Positions 1-7,081 of a stretch of DNA of 64,000 nucleotides are shown piece after piece; position 1 is the stretch's first letter, and each line of letters starts with the position of its first letter. A model generated the notes under the pieces. That model was not told where the DNA came from. It worked only from the letters and a program-made list of their open reading frames with translations, and ran no database searches. The position numbers and the translations under genes were made by a program. The DNA lies in assembly GCA_022447665.1 (NCBI GenBank), contig JAKVAQ010000025.1:1-64000 (forward strand), written 5' to 3'. The stretch comes from Crocinitomicaceae bacterium (GTDB taxonomy: Bacteria > Bacteroidota > Bacteroidia > Flavobacteriales_D > Crocinitomicaceae).

Positions 1-1
1 A

Positions 2-349
2 GATGGCTGGGAATTTTTCGACACGAAAATAAAACCTAACCATATTTACTGGCAACAAATCAACGACAGAAGGGTAATTGGGTTATTAATGGAAAAAGGA
101 AGTAATCCAGACAAAGAACACACAATAGAGCATTCTTTTATCGGTGAAAAAGATAAATTACAATCATTGAGTGACCAACTGACTTCAGATGGGTTTACTT
201 TATGCTCATTAAATGATAACCAATTAACCCTAACTAAACCGTCAAAATTAGTTGGAGGAGAATTATCTAACTTAACCCAAAGACTTGCGGACTACACCGC
301 TAGTATAGGAATCAAATATGATGGATGGGGCGCAAAGGTTGAAAAATAA
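2..349 (+). CDS. RraB-like protein, 5' end outside the window (cassette 1)
   Basis: The reading frame is open from base 2, so the true start lies upstream and only about 115 C-terminal residues are present. The segment around ANPD-like 'SNPDKEHTIEH' followed by a helical middle and the C-terminal 'YDGWGAKVE' matches the pattern of the regulator of ribonuclease E activity B (RraB) fold, where a conserved YDGWG ends the domain. In Proteobacteria RraB binds RNase E; stand-alone RraB-like domains in Bacteroidota have no proven partner, so function is inferred from family resemblance only. The gene is the cargo of the first cassette-like unit and is followed within 10 bases by attC-like site 1. 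An internal ATG at 89 exists but would cut into the domain, so it is unlikely to be the start. Confidence 0.6.
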   Translation, partial: DGWEFFDTKIKPNHIYWQQINDRRVIGLLMEKGSNPDKEHTIEHSFIGEKDKLQSLSDQLTSDGFTLCSLNDNQLTLTKPSKLVGGELSNLTQRLADYTASIGIKYDGWGAKVEK

Positions 350-358
350 TATTCAAAC

Positions 359-414
359 GTGTGGTAACACTGTGTGAAAATGCATTAAAACTCATTTTAC
401 ACTAACCGTTGGCA
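359..414 (+). repeat. attC-like site 1
   Basis: A folded site between two cargo genes. The outer left part is GGTAAC and the right end is CGTTGGC (G at 408), matching the integron right core GTTRRRY. The centre is a stem of GTGTGAAAATG (left) with CATTTTACAC (right) around the loop element GCATTAAAAC; the left arm carries one unpaired extra base, as extrahelical bases do in attC. The unit that begins here (GTTGGC at 408) ends with GCTAAC at 1085. Confidence 0.6.
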
Positions 415-432
415 ATAATAAACCAATACACA

Positions 433-1089
433 ATGAATTCAAATGAAAAATACGTCCATGATATAATCAATACCCAAATCAAAATGGGATTCAAATCAGT
501 TGAAGAACTTTTAGAATATGTTACTGAACTTATTCAAGACGAACAACTGGAAAAAGATGTTGATGAATCTTGGGCCAAAGAATTAATTGAACAGGAATAT
601 GCCAAGCGTATGAATGCTGCTACAAATGATTGGGGATATCCTACAGGTCCTTTTTTACTCGCGGATGCATTCAATGAACTCCGTGGGCTGGGTATCATTG
701 CAATTCATAATGCAGGATACACAACATCTGATGGTGAAGCTGATGTAGTTGAAATAGAAAATGCTCTTCGCGAACATGGAATACGATCTGAGGGCTATTG
801 TTTCTATCATGAACAAGATTTAGAAAGAGCGCTAGATGAGAATAATCCAATGCTTCCTTTGTCTTTTCAAAAAGTAGATAATTCAGACCCTGCCATCACT
901 GAAAAAATTGGTCAACTAATCATAGAAGTTCTCCGAAAAAATAAGCTGAACGCTACTTGGAGTGGAAACGTGAATGAAAAGATATTGATTTCTCCAATTC
1001 TTTGGAATAAAGTTTATGAGAAGGACTTTGGCCCTAATTTCAATTTTGGTGAATCATATTATATCATAAAGGAAAAATATAGTAGCTAA
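433..1089 (+). CDS. DUF6891-like protein (cassette 2)
   Basis: A soluble protein of 218 residues with no signal peptide or membrane segment. The ATG at 433 is preferred; an in-frame TTG at 409 lies inside attC-like site 1. The first 60 residues are acidic and helical. Residues about 68-100 carry 'WGYPTGPFLLADAFNELRG', then 'GIIAIHNAGYTTSDG', which resembles the DUF6891 domain pattern (tryptophan-aspartate region, then a GI-A--N-G stretch followed by SDG). No enzymatic function is known for that family and none can be read here. It stands alone in its unit, with site 1 before it and site 2 immediately after its stop. Family assignment is from memory of the motif pattern and needs a profile search. 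Confidence 0.7.
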   Translation: MNSNEKYVHDIINTQIKMGFKSVEELLEYVTELIQDEQLEKDVDESWAKELIEQEYAKRMNAATNDWGYPTGPFLLADAFNELRGLGIIAIHNAGYTTSDGEADVVEIENALREHGIRSEGYCFYHEQDLERALDENNPMLPLSFQKVDNSDPAITEKIGQLIIEVLRKNKLNATWSGNVNEKILISPILWNKVYEKDFGPNFNFGESYYIIKEKYSS

Positions 1090-1138
1090 CAAAACCTAAA
1101 CTGCATTGAAACGCAGTTTAGCCTAACCGTTACAAGCC
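1084..1138 (+). repeat. attC-like site 2
   Basis: GCTAAC on the left and CGTTACAAGCC on the right (GTTACAAGCC at 1129-1138). The centre is a perfect 9-bp stem, CTAAACTGC (1096-1104) with GCAGTTTAG (1113-1121), around ATTGAAAC. GTTACAAGCC is the exact reverse complement of GGCTTGTAAC at 2766-2775, marking both ends of the next unit. Confidence 0.65.
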
Positions 1139-1164
1139 ATTCTAAGAAACAGACCGAGCATAAA

Positions 1165-2085
1165 ATGAAAGACTATTTTGAATTACAATATGTACTGACA
1201 AACCGAAAGATTAAGGAAGCAGGACTTACCCCCCTTTTAGGTTCTATTTTGGGCTTAACTGCATTCGTTTTGCTTTCAGAATATTTTTTTCATAAGATTG
1301 AATTTGCTAAATATTTGGTCATCTTAGTTTGTCTTAGTTTTCAATTCAGACTTTCTGAAAAAGACAGAACGGATTTCTTGTTATCAACATATGGAGATAA
1401 GTTAAAAAATAAAATAAGGGTTTTAGAAAACTTAATTATATCCACTCCATTTGTATTTATCATTGTATATAAGAGTTTGTTCCCTGAAGCCATCATCTTG
1501 CTTTTTTGTTCGATTATTATTGCGCTATTCTCTTTTCGTACTAGCCTAAATTTTACAATCCCCACACCCTTTTCTAAAAATCCATTTGAATTTACCACAG
1601 GCTTTAGAAAGACCTTTTTAATACTCCCCTTGGCTTATGCATTATCTGTTATTGCAATCAATGTAGACAATTTTAACTTAGGGATATTCTCAATATTACT
1701 TATGTTTCTAATCACTTTGAGCTATTATTCAAAACCTGAAGAAGAGTTTTATGTATGGGTTAATGTGGATACTCCAAAATCATTTTTGATGAAGAAAATG
1801 ATGATTGCAACAAAAAATTCTACCCTATTGACGATCCCAATTTCTCTTGGGTTATTGATTTGTTATCCAGCTGAGTATAATTTGATACTACTCTTTTTTT
1901 TCATTGGTATTCTGTTTTTATGGGCAATGGTTTTGGCCAAGTACTCTGCATACCCGTCAGAGATTAGTTTGCCAGAGGGAATTATAATTGCTTTTGCTTT
2001 ATCTTTTCCTCCATTGATTTTATTGGTAATTCCATATTTCTACCCAAAATCTATTAAGAACCTTCGATTGATATTGAATGATTAA
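1165..2085 (+). CDS. ABC exporter membrane subunit, ABC-2-like (cassette 3)
   Basis: A 306-residue polytopic membrane protein with about eight hydrophobic segments (near 25-42, 50-62, 89-124, 153-168, 174-189, 222-236, 241-259, 273-294). It has no recognised motif of its own, but its last codons overlap the start of an ABC ATPase gene by 8 bp, so the two are almost certainly translated together as permease and ATPase of one transporter. The substrate is unknown; small two-gene exporters of this layout often handle peptides or antibiotics, which is inference. Start is ATG at 1165, 27 bases after the unit boundary. The pair makes this a two-gene cassette. Confidence 0.7.
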   Translation: MKDYFELQYVLTNRKIKEAGLTPLLGSILGLTAFVLLSEYFFHKIEFAKYLVILVCLSFQFRLSEKDRTDFLLSTYGDKLKNKIRVLENLIISTPFVFIIVYKSLFPEAIILLFCSIIIALFSFRTSLNFTIPTPFSKNPFEFTTGFRKTFLILPLAYALSVIAINVDNFNLGIFSILLMFLITLSYYSKPEEEFYVWVNVDTPKSFLMKKMMIATKNSTLLTIPISLGLLICYPAEYNLILLFFFIGILFLWAMVLAKYSAYPSEISLPEGIIIAFALSFPPLILLVIPYFYPKSIKNLRLILND

Positions 2086-2758
2086 AATTAAAGAACTTAA
2101 TAAGCACTATGGAAATAATGAAGTGTTAAAAGAGATTAACATGGAATTTTTAAGAGGCAAGATTTATGGCGTTGTTGGTGAGAATGGTGCAGGAAAAACC
2201 ACCTTATTTAGATGCATTGCAGGTTTAGAAAACTACAAAGGAGAAATAATTTCCCAAATTTCACCTTTAAAAAATCATTTAGGATTACTACTGACAGACC
2301 CTTTCTTTTTCTCGAAGATAACAGGCAAAGAGTACATTAGGCTTTTATGTAATGCTCGGAATAAAAAAAATATCAATATCGACCAAAAGAATATTTTTGA
2401 CTTACCACTAAATCAATATGCTTCGACCTACTCAACAGGGATGAAAAAGAAGTTAGCAATAACAGCAATTCTACTTCAAGAAAATGAGTGCTTTATTCTT
2501 GATGAACCTTTCAATGGTGTTGATATTCAAAGTAACATTATTTTGACTGAAATAATATTGAAGCTGAAAGCATTGAATAAAACAGTTCTAGTTTCATCTC
2601 ATATTTTTTCAACCCTGAGTGACACTTGTGATGAAATACATCTTTTAAGAAAAGGAGAGCAAATCAAATCAGTTCAAAAGGAGGACTTTAAATTATTAGA
2701 GCAAGAAATGAAAGATTTTACCATAGGAAACCGAATTGAAAAACTTGAACTTAAATAA
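2078..2758 (+). CDS. ABC transporter ATP-binding protein (cassette 3)
   Basis: A 226-residue nucleotide-binding domain. Visible motifs: Walker A 'GENGAGKTT' at residues 34-42, a signature-like 'YSTGMKKK' in place of LSGGQ, Walker B 'CFILDEPF' with the catalytic Glu, and the H-loop His in 'VSSHIF'. The YSTGMKKK form is common in ABC-2 type export ATPases (CcmA/NatA-like). The start overlaps the permease gene at 2078-2085, implying coupled translation and a dedicated two-subunit exporter at the inner membrane. attC-like site 3 begins 8 bases after the stop. Confidence 0.92.
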   Translation: MIKIKELNKHYGNNEVLKEINMEFLRGKIYGVVGENGAGKTTLFRCIAGLENYKGEIISQISPLKNHLGLLLTDPFFFSKITGKEYIRLLCNARNKKNINIDQKNIFDLPLNQYASTYSTGMKKKLAITAILLQENECFILDEPFNGVDIQSNIILTEIILKLKALNKTVLVSSHIFSTLSDTCDEIHLLRKGEQIKSVQKEDFKLLEQEMKDFTIGNRIEKLELK

Positions 2759-2765
2759 GAAAAAC

Positions 2766-2829
2766 GGCTTGTAACAAGGTGTATAGCGCATACCCCTCGG
2801 GATACGCAACATACAAAGAACGTTAGGCC
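2766..2829 (+). repeat. attC-like site 3
   Basis: Left end GGCTTGTAAC (2766-2775), exact reverse complement of the start of this unit at 1129-1138. Right end CGTTAGGCC with GTTAGGC, a full match to the integron core GTTRRRY. The centre folds as TGTATAGCG/ CGCAACATACA-type arms around a CCCCTCGGG turn. Confidence 0.68.
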
Positions 2830-2869
2830 GAATTAAAGAAAATAATCTAAGTAAATCGAGATAAAGAAT

Positions 2870-2877
2870 TAACTTTG
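2870..2877 (+). promoter_or_regulatory. -7 promoter box of the fic cassette gene
   Basis: TAACTTTG, a perfect match to the Bacteroidota -7 consensus TAnnTTTG, 21 bases before the fic ATG. It means this cassette gene does not depend on an external promoter. Its last base is the first base of the palindrome at 2877-2898. Confidence 0.6.
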
Positions 2878-2898
2878 ATAGTATCAAATGATACTATC
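2877..2898 (+). promoter_or_regulatory. perfect palindrome, candidate operator for fic autoregulation
   Basis: Two 10-bp arms, GATAGTATCA and TGATACTATC, are perfect inverted repeats separated by AA. The element begins at the last base of the -7 box and ends directly before the ATG at 2899, so a protein bound here would cover the transcription start. The Fic protein has a C-terminal winged-helix-like region, which makes autorepression a reasonable inference. Confidence 0.55.
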
Positions 2899-3852
2899 AT
2901 GAAGCCTCCTTACGATATTACTCCTGCTATTCTAAAGCTGATAACTCAGATATCAGAGAATCTAGGAGAGGTAAATGCCAATTTTTTAGATAAGCCTTCT
3001 CCTCAACTGAGGAAGCAGAATAAAATCAAAACGATTCATTCTTCATTGAGTATTGAGGGTAATACTTTAACCGAAGAACAAATCACAGCCCTTCTGGAAG
3101 AAAAGAGAGTTATTGGTCCTAAAAAGGATATTGAAGAAGTTCTAAATGCGATTTCAATTTATGAGAATCTAGAGAACTACTCTCCTTTTTCGATTGATTC
3201 GTTTTTAGAGGCACATCTTGATTTGATGAAAGGCCTTGTAAAAGGAGCTGGTGAATTTAGAAAGCAAGGTGTAGGAATAGTTAAAGGCGAGCAAGTTCAG
3301 CATTTGGCACCGCCCTTTGAAAATGTTCCAGGACTAATGAAAGACTTGTTTGAGTATCTTGAAGACCCCGATGAGCTTTGCTTAATAAAGAGCTGTGTTT
3401 TTCATTATGAAATGGAGTTCATACATCCTTTTCTAGATGGAAACGGAAGAATGGGTAGGTTATGGCAAACATTAATCTTGAAGGAAGAATATCCAGTTTT
3501 TGAGTTTCTTCCATTTGAAACTTTGATTAGCGAAACACAAGAGGATTATTACAAAGCTTTGGCAATAAGTGATAAGACAGGAAAGTCGACGGTTTTCATT
3601 GAATACATGTTAGGGCTAATCAATGAATCATTAGATGTTTTACTTGTGTTCAATAATCGAACATTGAGTGACGTGGAACGATTAGAGTATTTCATTAGTC
3701 AGAGTTTGAATACATTTTCTAGAAAGGATTATATGAGCGTCTTTAAGGATATTTCATCAGCCACGGCAAGTAGGGATTTAAAAAAGGGGATTGAGCTAGC
3801 TTTATTTACAAAGGAAGGAGAGAAGAATAAGACAGTTTACGTACTTAAATAA
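2899..3852 (+). CDS. Fic family protein (cassette 4)
   Basis: Fic-fold protein of 317 residues, predicted to transfer AMP (or another nucleotide part) to a target side chain. The complete catalytic motif 'HPFLDGNGRMGR' is at residues 176-187, with the catalytic His and the phosphate-binding GNGR. An N-terminal inhibitory motif 'SIEGN' at 51-55 fits the class II autoinhibited arrangement. The last 70 residues look like the winged-helix domain of Fic-wHTH proteins, which suggests DNA binding. The ATG at 2899 is chosen over the TTG at 2875 because the latter overlaps the -7 box. Unit boundaries GTTAGGCCGA (2822) and TCGGCCTAAC (3854) match 10 of 10. Target protein unknown. Confidence 0.92.
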   Translation: MKPPYDITPAILKLITQISENLGEVNANFLDKPSPQLRKQNKIKTIHSSLSIEGNTLTEEQITALLEEKRVIGPKKDIEEVLNAISIYENLENYSPFSIDSFLEAHLDLMKGLVKGAGEFRKQGVGIVKGEQVQHLAPPFENVPGLMKDLFEYLEDPDELCLIKSCVFHYEMEFIHPFLDGNGRMGRLWQTLILKEEYPVFEFLPFETLISETQEDYYKALAISDKTGKSTVFIEYMLGLINESLDVLLVFNNRTLSDVERLEYFISQSLNTFSRKDYMSVFKDISSATASRDLKKGIELALFTKEGEKNKTVYVLK

Positions 3853-3853
3853 C

Positions 3854-4039
3854 TCGGCCTAACACGGTGTATAAGCAATGCTGACCTCTCTAGTTAGGAA
3901 GCGAAGCAAGAACTTGCAGAGCTAAACAAAAGAAGCCCATCAAAACGGTTGCGTTTTCTTGGGCTTTTTCTATTTTTATCGGAAAGTGTTAGAGTTTGTG
4001 GCGGTTAAACGCACTGACTCATACACAAACGTTATAGCC
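3854..4039 (+). repeat. attC-like site 4, long form containing a terminator
   Basis: Left end TCGGCCTAAC, then ACGGTGTATAAGCAATGCTGAC; right part CACTGACTCATACACAAACGTTATAGCC. The inner arms GTGTATAAGC and the reverse of CTCATACAC pair imperfectly. GTTATAGCC at 4031-4039 pairs exactly with GGCTATAAC at 4817-4825 at the end of the next unit. The middle 100 bases hold the hairpin at 3931-3969. Confidence 0.6.
3931..3969 (+). terminator. intrinsic terminator after fic
   Basis: Stem AAGCCCA (3933-3939) with TGGGCTT (3960-3966), extended inside by AAAACG with CGTTTT, followed by TTTTT. It would end transcripts of the fic cassette inside its own attC-like site. Confidence 0.75.
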
Positions 4040-4056
4040 AATTGAAATAAACAATT

Positions 4057-4812
4057 ATGAAATCAACTTTTATCATATTTGCTCTTCTATTATGTATAAA
4101 CTCTATTGCTCAAACAATTTCTTTACCTACTTATGTGGAAGGTCAATATGAAAATGATACCGTTTATACATACTATGGGTCATTACCATCTACAGGGATG
4201 GGAAGTGTTGATCTCGGAGGCTCGATAGCATCTGGGTTTATAACGGGGGTCGACTTTAAAATAGTTGTTGATAGTACAAATCAAGGAGCCTCCCCAACAC
4301 ATGCTGCTTATAGGGACTCTTTAGGAACATTGGTTCCAGTTTATCAAGGTGATACTTTAGATCTACCAGCGTCATTCCAATTATATGCAGGAGATATTGG
4401 TTTTCATATCATTATCGAAGGAACTCCACAAATAGCAGGTGAATCATACTTGTGTGATTTAGGTTACACATTTTCAACAGGTTCTGATTGGGGGATGCTT
4501 ATCCTAGAAAATACGCAAGATTCTTGTCTTGTAGATGAATTTAACGGCTTAAATGATAATACTCAAAATCACTACATCAAAGTATTTCCAAACCCATTTA
4601 ACCAAAACACTACAATTGAAATTGAAAATTATCCAAACGAATTGTATAACTGTATAATGTATGACTTTCTCGGAAAAAAAGTCAAGTCAATTAAGAATAT
4701 TAGTTCAAATAAATTCATAATTTATAAAGAAGGATTGCCGACAGGAACCTACGTTTTTCAATTGCAAAATAAACATGGTATAATAGCCACTGGTAAGTTA
4801 ATAATAGAATAA
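4057..4812 (+). CDS. secreted protein with T9SS sorting domain (cassette 5)
   Basis: 251 residues. An N-terminal signal peptide (about 1-19, ending NSIAQ) sends it through Sec, and residues about 173-251 form a type A T9SS C-terminal sorting domain: 'IKVFPNPFNQNTTIEI' opens it, then 'YDFLGKKVKSI', 'LPTGTYVFQL' and a final 'GKLIIE'. The 150 residues between are beta-rich with no recognised catalytic motif. It should be exported to the cell surface or medium. The unit ends GTTATAGCC and GGCTATAAC match 9 of 9. A chromosomally encoded T9SS is required for its export, so this cargo only works in a T9SS-bearing host. Confidence 0.85.
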   Translation: MKSTFIIFALLLCINSIAQTISLPTYVEGQYENDTVYTYYGSLPSTGMGSVDLGGSIASGFITGVDFKIVVDSTNQGASPTHAAYRDSLGTLVPVYQGDTLDLPASFQLYAGDIGFHIIIEGTPQIAGESYLCDLGYTFSTGSDWGMLILENTQDSCLVDEFNGLNDNTQNHYIKVFPNPFNQNTTIEIENYPNELYNCIMYDFLGKKVKSIKNISSNKFIIYKEGLPTGTYVFQLQNKHGIIATGKLIIE

Positions 4813-4816
4813 AAAA

Positions 4817-4871
4817 GGCTATAACTTGGTATAAAGCGCATTAAAACGCCTTATTCAAAACGTTGTAAAAC
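4817..4871 (+). repeat. attC-like site 5
   Basis: Left end GGCTATAAC; centre GTATAAAGC-GCATTAAAACGC-CTTATTC with two unpaired bases on the left arm; right end CGTTGTAAAAC. GTTGTAAAAC (4862-4871) pairs 10 of 10 with GTTTTACAAC at 5351-5360. Confidence 0.62.
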
Positions 4872-4891
4872 ATTAAATTAAAGCAAAAAGG

Positions 4892-5371
4892 GTGAATCTT
4901 AAAAATTCCATATCAGCAAAAGAAACATACAATAGAGATATTAAATGGTTATTTGATTTTACTCAAGACTTCAACAATCGAAAGAAATGGGATAAACAGA
5001 CTTTGGAAATTGATTTTATTGATGAATGTAAAGAGCTAAAAAAAGGAGCTAGAGTTTTTACAAAATCAATAGAAGGTGTTTTTATGGAAACAGAGTATTT
5101 GACTTTTAAATCCCCAAATGAAATCTCAATCAAAATGCTTAACAAATCAGAGATTTTCAATGACTTTATTGGAACTTGGAATTATTCTTCAATTGATGGG
5201 AATATGACTGACTTAAAAATCACTTACTCTTTCAATTTGAAATTTCCTTACAATATAATTAAAAACAAAGTCTCGCAAAAGATCAGATGGAATATGACTA
5301 AAAAATTAGTATTCCTCAAAGAATATCTAACCGAATTAGAAAATAAAAACGTTTTACAACATAGTTTATAG
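4892..5371 (+). CDS. SRPBCC family protein (cassette 6)
   Basis: 159-residue soluble protein starting at GTG 4892, preceded by AAAAGG. The pattern (Asn-Arg---WLFDFTQDFNNRKKWDKQ near the start, central beta strands, a long C-terminal helix 'NIIKNKVSQKIRWNMTKKLVFLKEYL') is that of the START/Bet v1-like SRPBCC fold, which binds hydrophobic ligands in a cavity. Ligand and role are not visible. The last codons (NVLQHSL) are encoded inside the left end of attC-like site 6, so the cassette boundary and the C terminus overlap. Confidence 0.8.
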   Translation: MNLKNSISAKETYNRDIKWLFDFTQDFNNRKKWDKQTLEIDFIDECKELKKGARVFTKSIEGVFMETEYLTFKSPNEISIKMLNKSEIFNDFIGTWNYSSIDGNMTDLKITYSFNLKFPYNIIKNKVSQKIRWNMTKKLVFLKEYLTELENKNVLQHSL

Positions 5372-5413
5372 AGCATACCCTTTGGGGAACGCGCCATACA
5401 CAAACCGTTAGCA
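5351..5413 (+). repeat. attC-like site 6
   Basis: Left end GTTTTACAAC, overlapping the end of the SRPBCC gene. Centre ATAGAGCATACCC/GGGGAACGCGCCATAC resembles site 3 (ATACCC...GGGATACGC). Right end CCGTTAGC, with GTTAGC a match to GTTRRRY. Confidence 0.6.
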
Positions 5414-5430
5414 TTCATTAAAAACGAAAA

Positions 5431-5886
5431 ATGGAACACTTAGTTAGAGGTACAAATGGAATGATTCATTTAATTGCCTCAATAATTGCATTGATAACAG
5501 GTAGTTTAGTTTTGATATTGAAGAAAGGAACTAAAATTCACAAGCAAATCGGATATGTTTATGTGGTCAGTATGGGGATTTTAATATTGACCGCATTTAT
5601 GATTTATCGACTTTTCGGAGGTTGGGGAATTTTCCATTATACAACAATAGTGAGTCTTTTAACTGTTGGATTGGGGATGATTTCGATTTGGACTAAAAGA
5701 CCAACAAAAAAATGGAAATACCTTCATTTTTCATTTATGTATTGGTCAGTAATGGGATTGTATGCCGCTTTTGCAGCGGAAGTGCTAACAAGAATTCCTG
5801 AAACACCTTTTTTCGGAATGGTAGGAATTGCAACAGGAATTATAATGTTAGTGGGCGGAATATTTTTTAGAAATACTAGGGAGTAA
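5431..5886 (+). CDS. DUF2306-like membrane protein (cassette 7)
   Basis: 151-residue integral membrane protein with four hydrophobic segments. It begins 'GMIHLIASIIALITGSLVLILKKGTKIHKQIGYVYV', where the paired His residues and the KGT--H---G-YVY pattern match the DUF2306 family of four-helix membrane proteins. Role unknown. ATG at 5431 lies 24 bases after the unit boundary at 5407. The unit ends with GCCTAAC at 5894, which pairs only partly with its start GTTAGC, so the boundary match here is weaker than in neighbours. Confidence 0.78.
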   Translation: MEHLVRGTNGMIHLIASIIALITGSLVLILKKGTKIHKQIGYVYVVSMGILILTAFMIYRLFGGWGIFHYTTIVSLLTVGLGMISIWTKRPTKKWKYLHFSFMYWSVMGLYAAFAAEVLTRIPETPFFGMVGIATGIIMLVGGIFFRNTRE

Positions 5887-5891
5887 AAACG

Positions 5892-6129
5892 TCGCCTAAC
5901 ACAGTAGCTAAAGCCAACGCCTCCGCTTTTTGGCCAGCACGATCTCTCCCGTTTGCGTGCTCATTGGCGGGGTAAGCCGGCACCTACGCATAAAGCTTCG
6001 GCGCTCACGCTCGGGCGGACGCGCCCAGTGTCCGGGGTTTGGCCCGCGCACCTCGCACGGTAATTTAGGCCATCGCACTTTTTTCCATCTTCTTCTAAAT
6101 TCCCTAACTTTAGCCAAACGTTATGCAAT
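5892..6129 (+). repeat. attC-like site 7, long GC-rich form
   Basis: TCGCCTAAC at the left and ACGTTATGCAAT at the right, with about 220 bp of strongly GC-rich sequence inside, in contrast to the AT-rich surroundings. It contains AGCTAAAGCCAACGCC, GGCCAGCACG and TCTCTCCCGTTTGCGTG, all found in modified form in site 12 (10871-11060), so the two are diverged copies. Open frames on both strands here are by-products of the GC content. GTTATGCAAT (6120-6129) pairs 9 of 10 with ATTGCCTAAC at 7008-7017. Confidence 0.55.
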
Positions 6130-6141
6130 ATTGAAAACGAA

Positions 6142-7026
6142 GTGAATAAAATTGATCAACACATAATACTAAAGTATGGGAGAAAGTTAGGGTTTGCCGA
6201 ATACGGGAGCCTTGATGGATTTCCGATTATCTACTGTCATGGCTCACAAAGCTCTAGACTTGAAATGCATTATGACCTCACCTTTGCAACTGAAAACAAT
6301 TTAAGAATAATTGCTGTCGACCGACCTGGACACGGGATTTCAGATTTTAATCCAACAGGTTCAATCCTGGGATTTGCAAAAGATGTCAAAGAACTAGCAG
6401 AGCATTTGAATATTAATGAATTTTCTGTCGCTGGAATGTCTGCAGGCTCTCCTTTTGCATTAGGGATAGCCTATGCTTTTCCTGAGAATATTTACAAAAC
6501 TTCAATCATTAGTGGATTTGCACCTTTCAATCAAGAAAACAAAAAGCACCTTTCTAAGGAAGTGAAAATGATGCTTAATCTTGCTAAATACTTTCCTTTT
6601 TTATTAAAAATGTTACTTAAAGTTCAGGTTAATAAATTGAACAAAAACCCTAAAAAAGCACTGAAAGGTTTCTTGAAAATCATGGGGCAACCAGATCAAG
6701 AAATTCTAAAAAATGAATCCGTAATTAAGGTTATTGAAAATATGTTTAAGGAAGCATTTAGAAATGGAAGTAAAGGAGTTGCTTACGAGATTTCTAATCT
6801 ATTAGTAAGAGAATGGGGCTTTAAATTAGATGAAATTCAAGTACCTGTTACATTTTGGCAAGGAGAAAAAGACAACAATGTTCCTTTTGAATGGGCGAAA
6901 TTTATGTCGAATAAAATCAAAGGAGCAAACTTGATAAAATATCCAGAGGAAGGCCATTTGATAATATTTCAGCATGCTGAAGAAACATTTACAGATTTAA
7001 AACAAACATTGCCTAACAATGTATAA
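6142..7026 (+). CDS. alpha/beta hydrolase (cassette 8)
   Basis: 294-residue cytoplasmic alpha/beta hydrolase starting at GTG 6142. The oxyanion loop is 'CHGSQSS' (32-38), followed by 'DRPGHGISD' (60-68); the nucleophile Ser100 sits in 'GMSAGS'; an acidic residue in 'GEKDNNVP' and the His in 'EEGHL' near the C terminus complete the triad. A lid insertion of about 80 residues is present between strands. Substrate cannot be told. The final codons run into attC-like site 8 (ATTGCCTAAC). Confidence 0.92.
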   Translation: MNKIDQHIILKYGRKLGFAEYGSLDGFPIIYCHGSQSSRLEMHYDLTFATENNLRIIAVDRPGHGISDFNPTGSILGFAKDVKELAEHLNINEFSVAGMSAGSPFALGIAYAFPENIYKTSIISGFAPFNQENKKHLSKEVKMMLNLAKYFPFLLKMLLKVQVNKLNKNPKKALKGFLKIMGQPDQEILKNESVIKVIENMFKEAFRNGSKGVAYEISNLLVREWGFKLDEIQVPVTFWQGEKDNNVPFEWAKFMSNKIKGANLIKYPEEGHLIIFQHAEETFTDLKQTLPNNV

Positions 7027-7065
7027 ACGGCATTAAAACGTCCGTTTATACTAGCCGTTGGCGTT
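7008..7065 (+). repeat. attC-like site 8
   Basis: Left end ATTGCCTAAC; central stem GTATAAACGG with CCGTTTATAC around CATTAAAACGT; right end GCCGTTGGCG. GTTGGCG (7057-7063) pairs 7 of 7 with CGCCAAC at 8911-8917. Confidence 0.65.
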
Positions 7066-7081
7066 AATTAAAACTAAGTAA

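Noticed and set aside
5908-6145. Open frames of about 70 codons on both strands, rich in Arg and Pro
   Set aside because: They lie inside a GC-rich, folded intercassette site and have no start context or protein-like composition; they follow from GC content.
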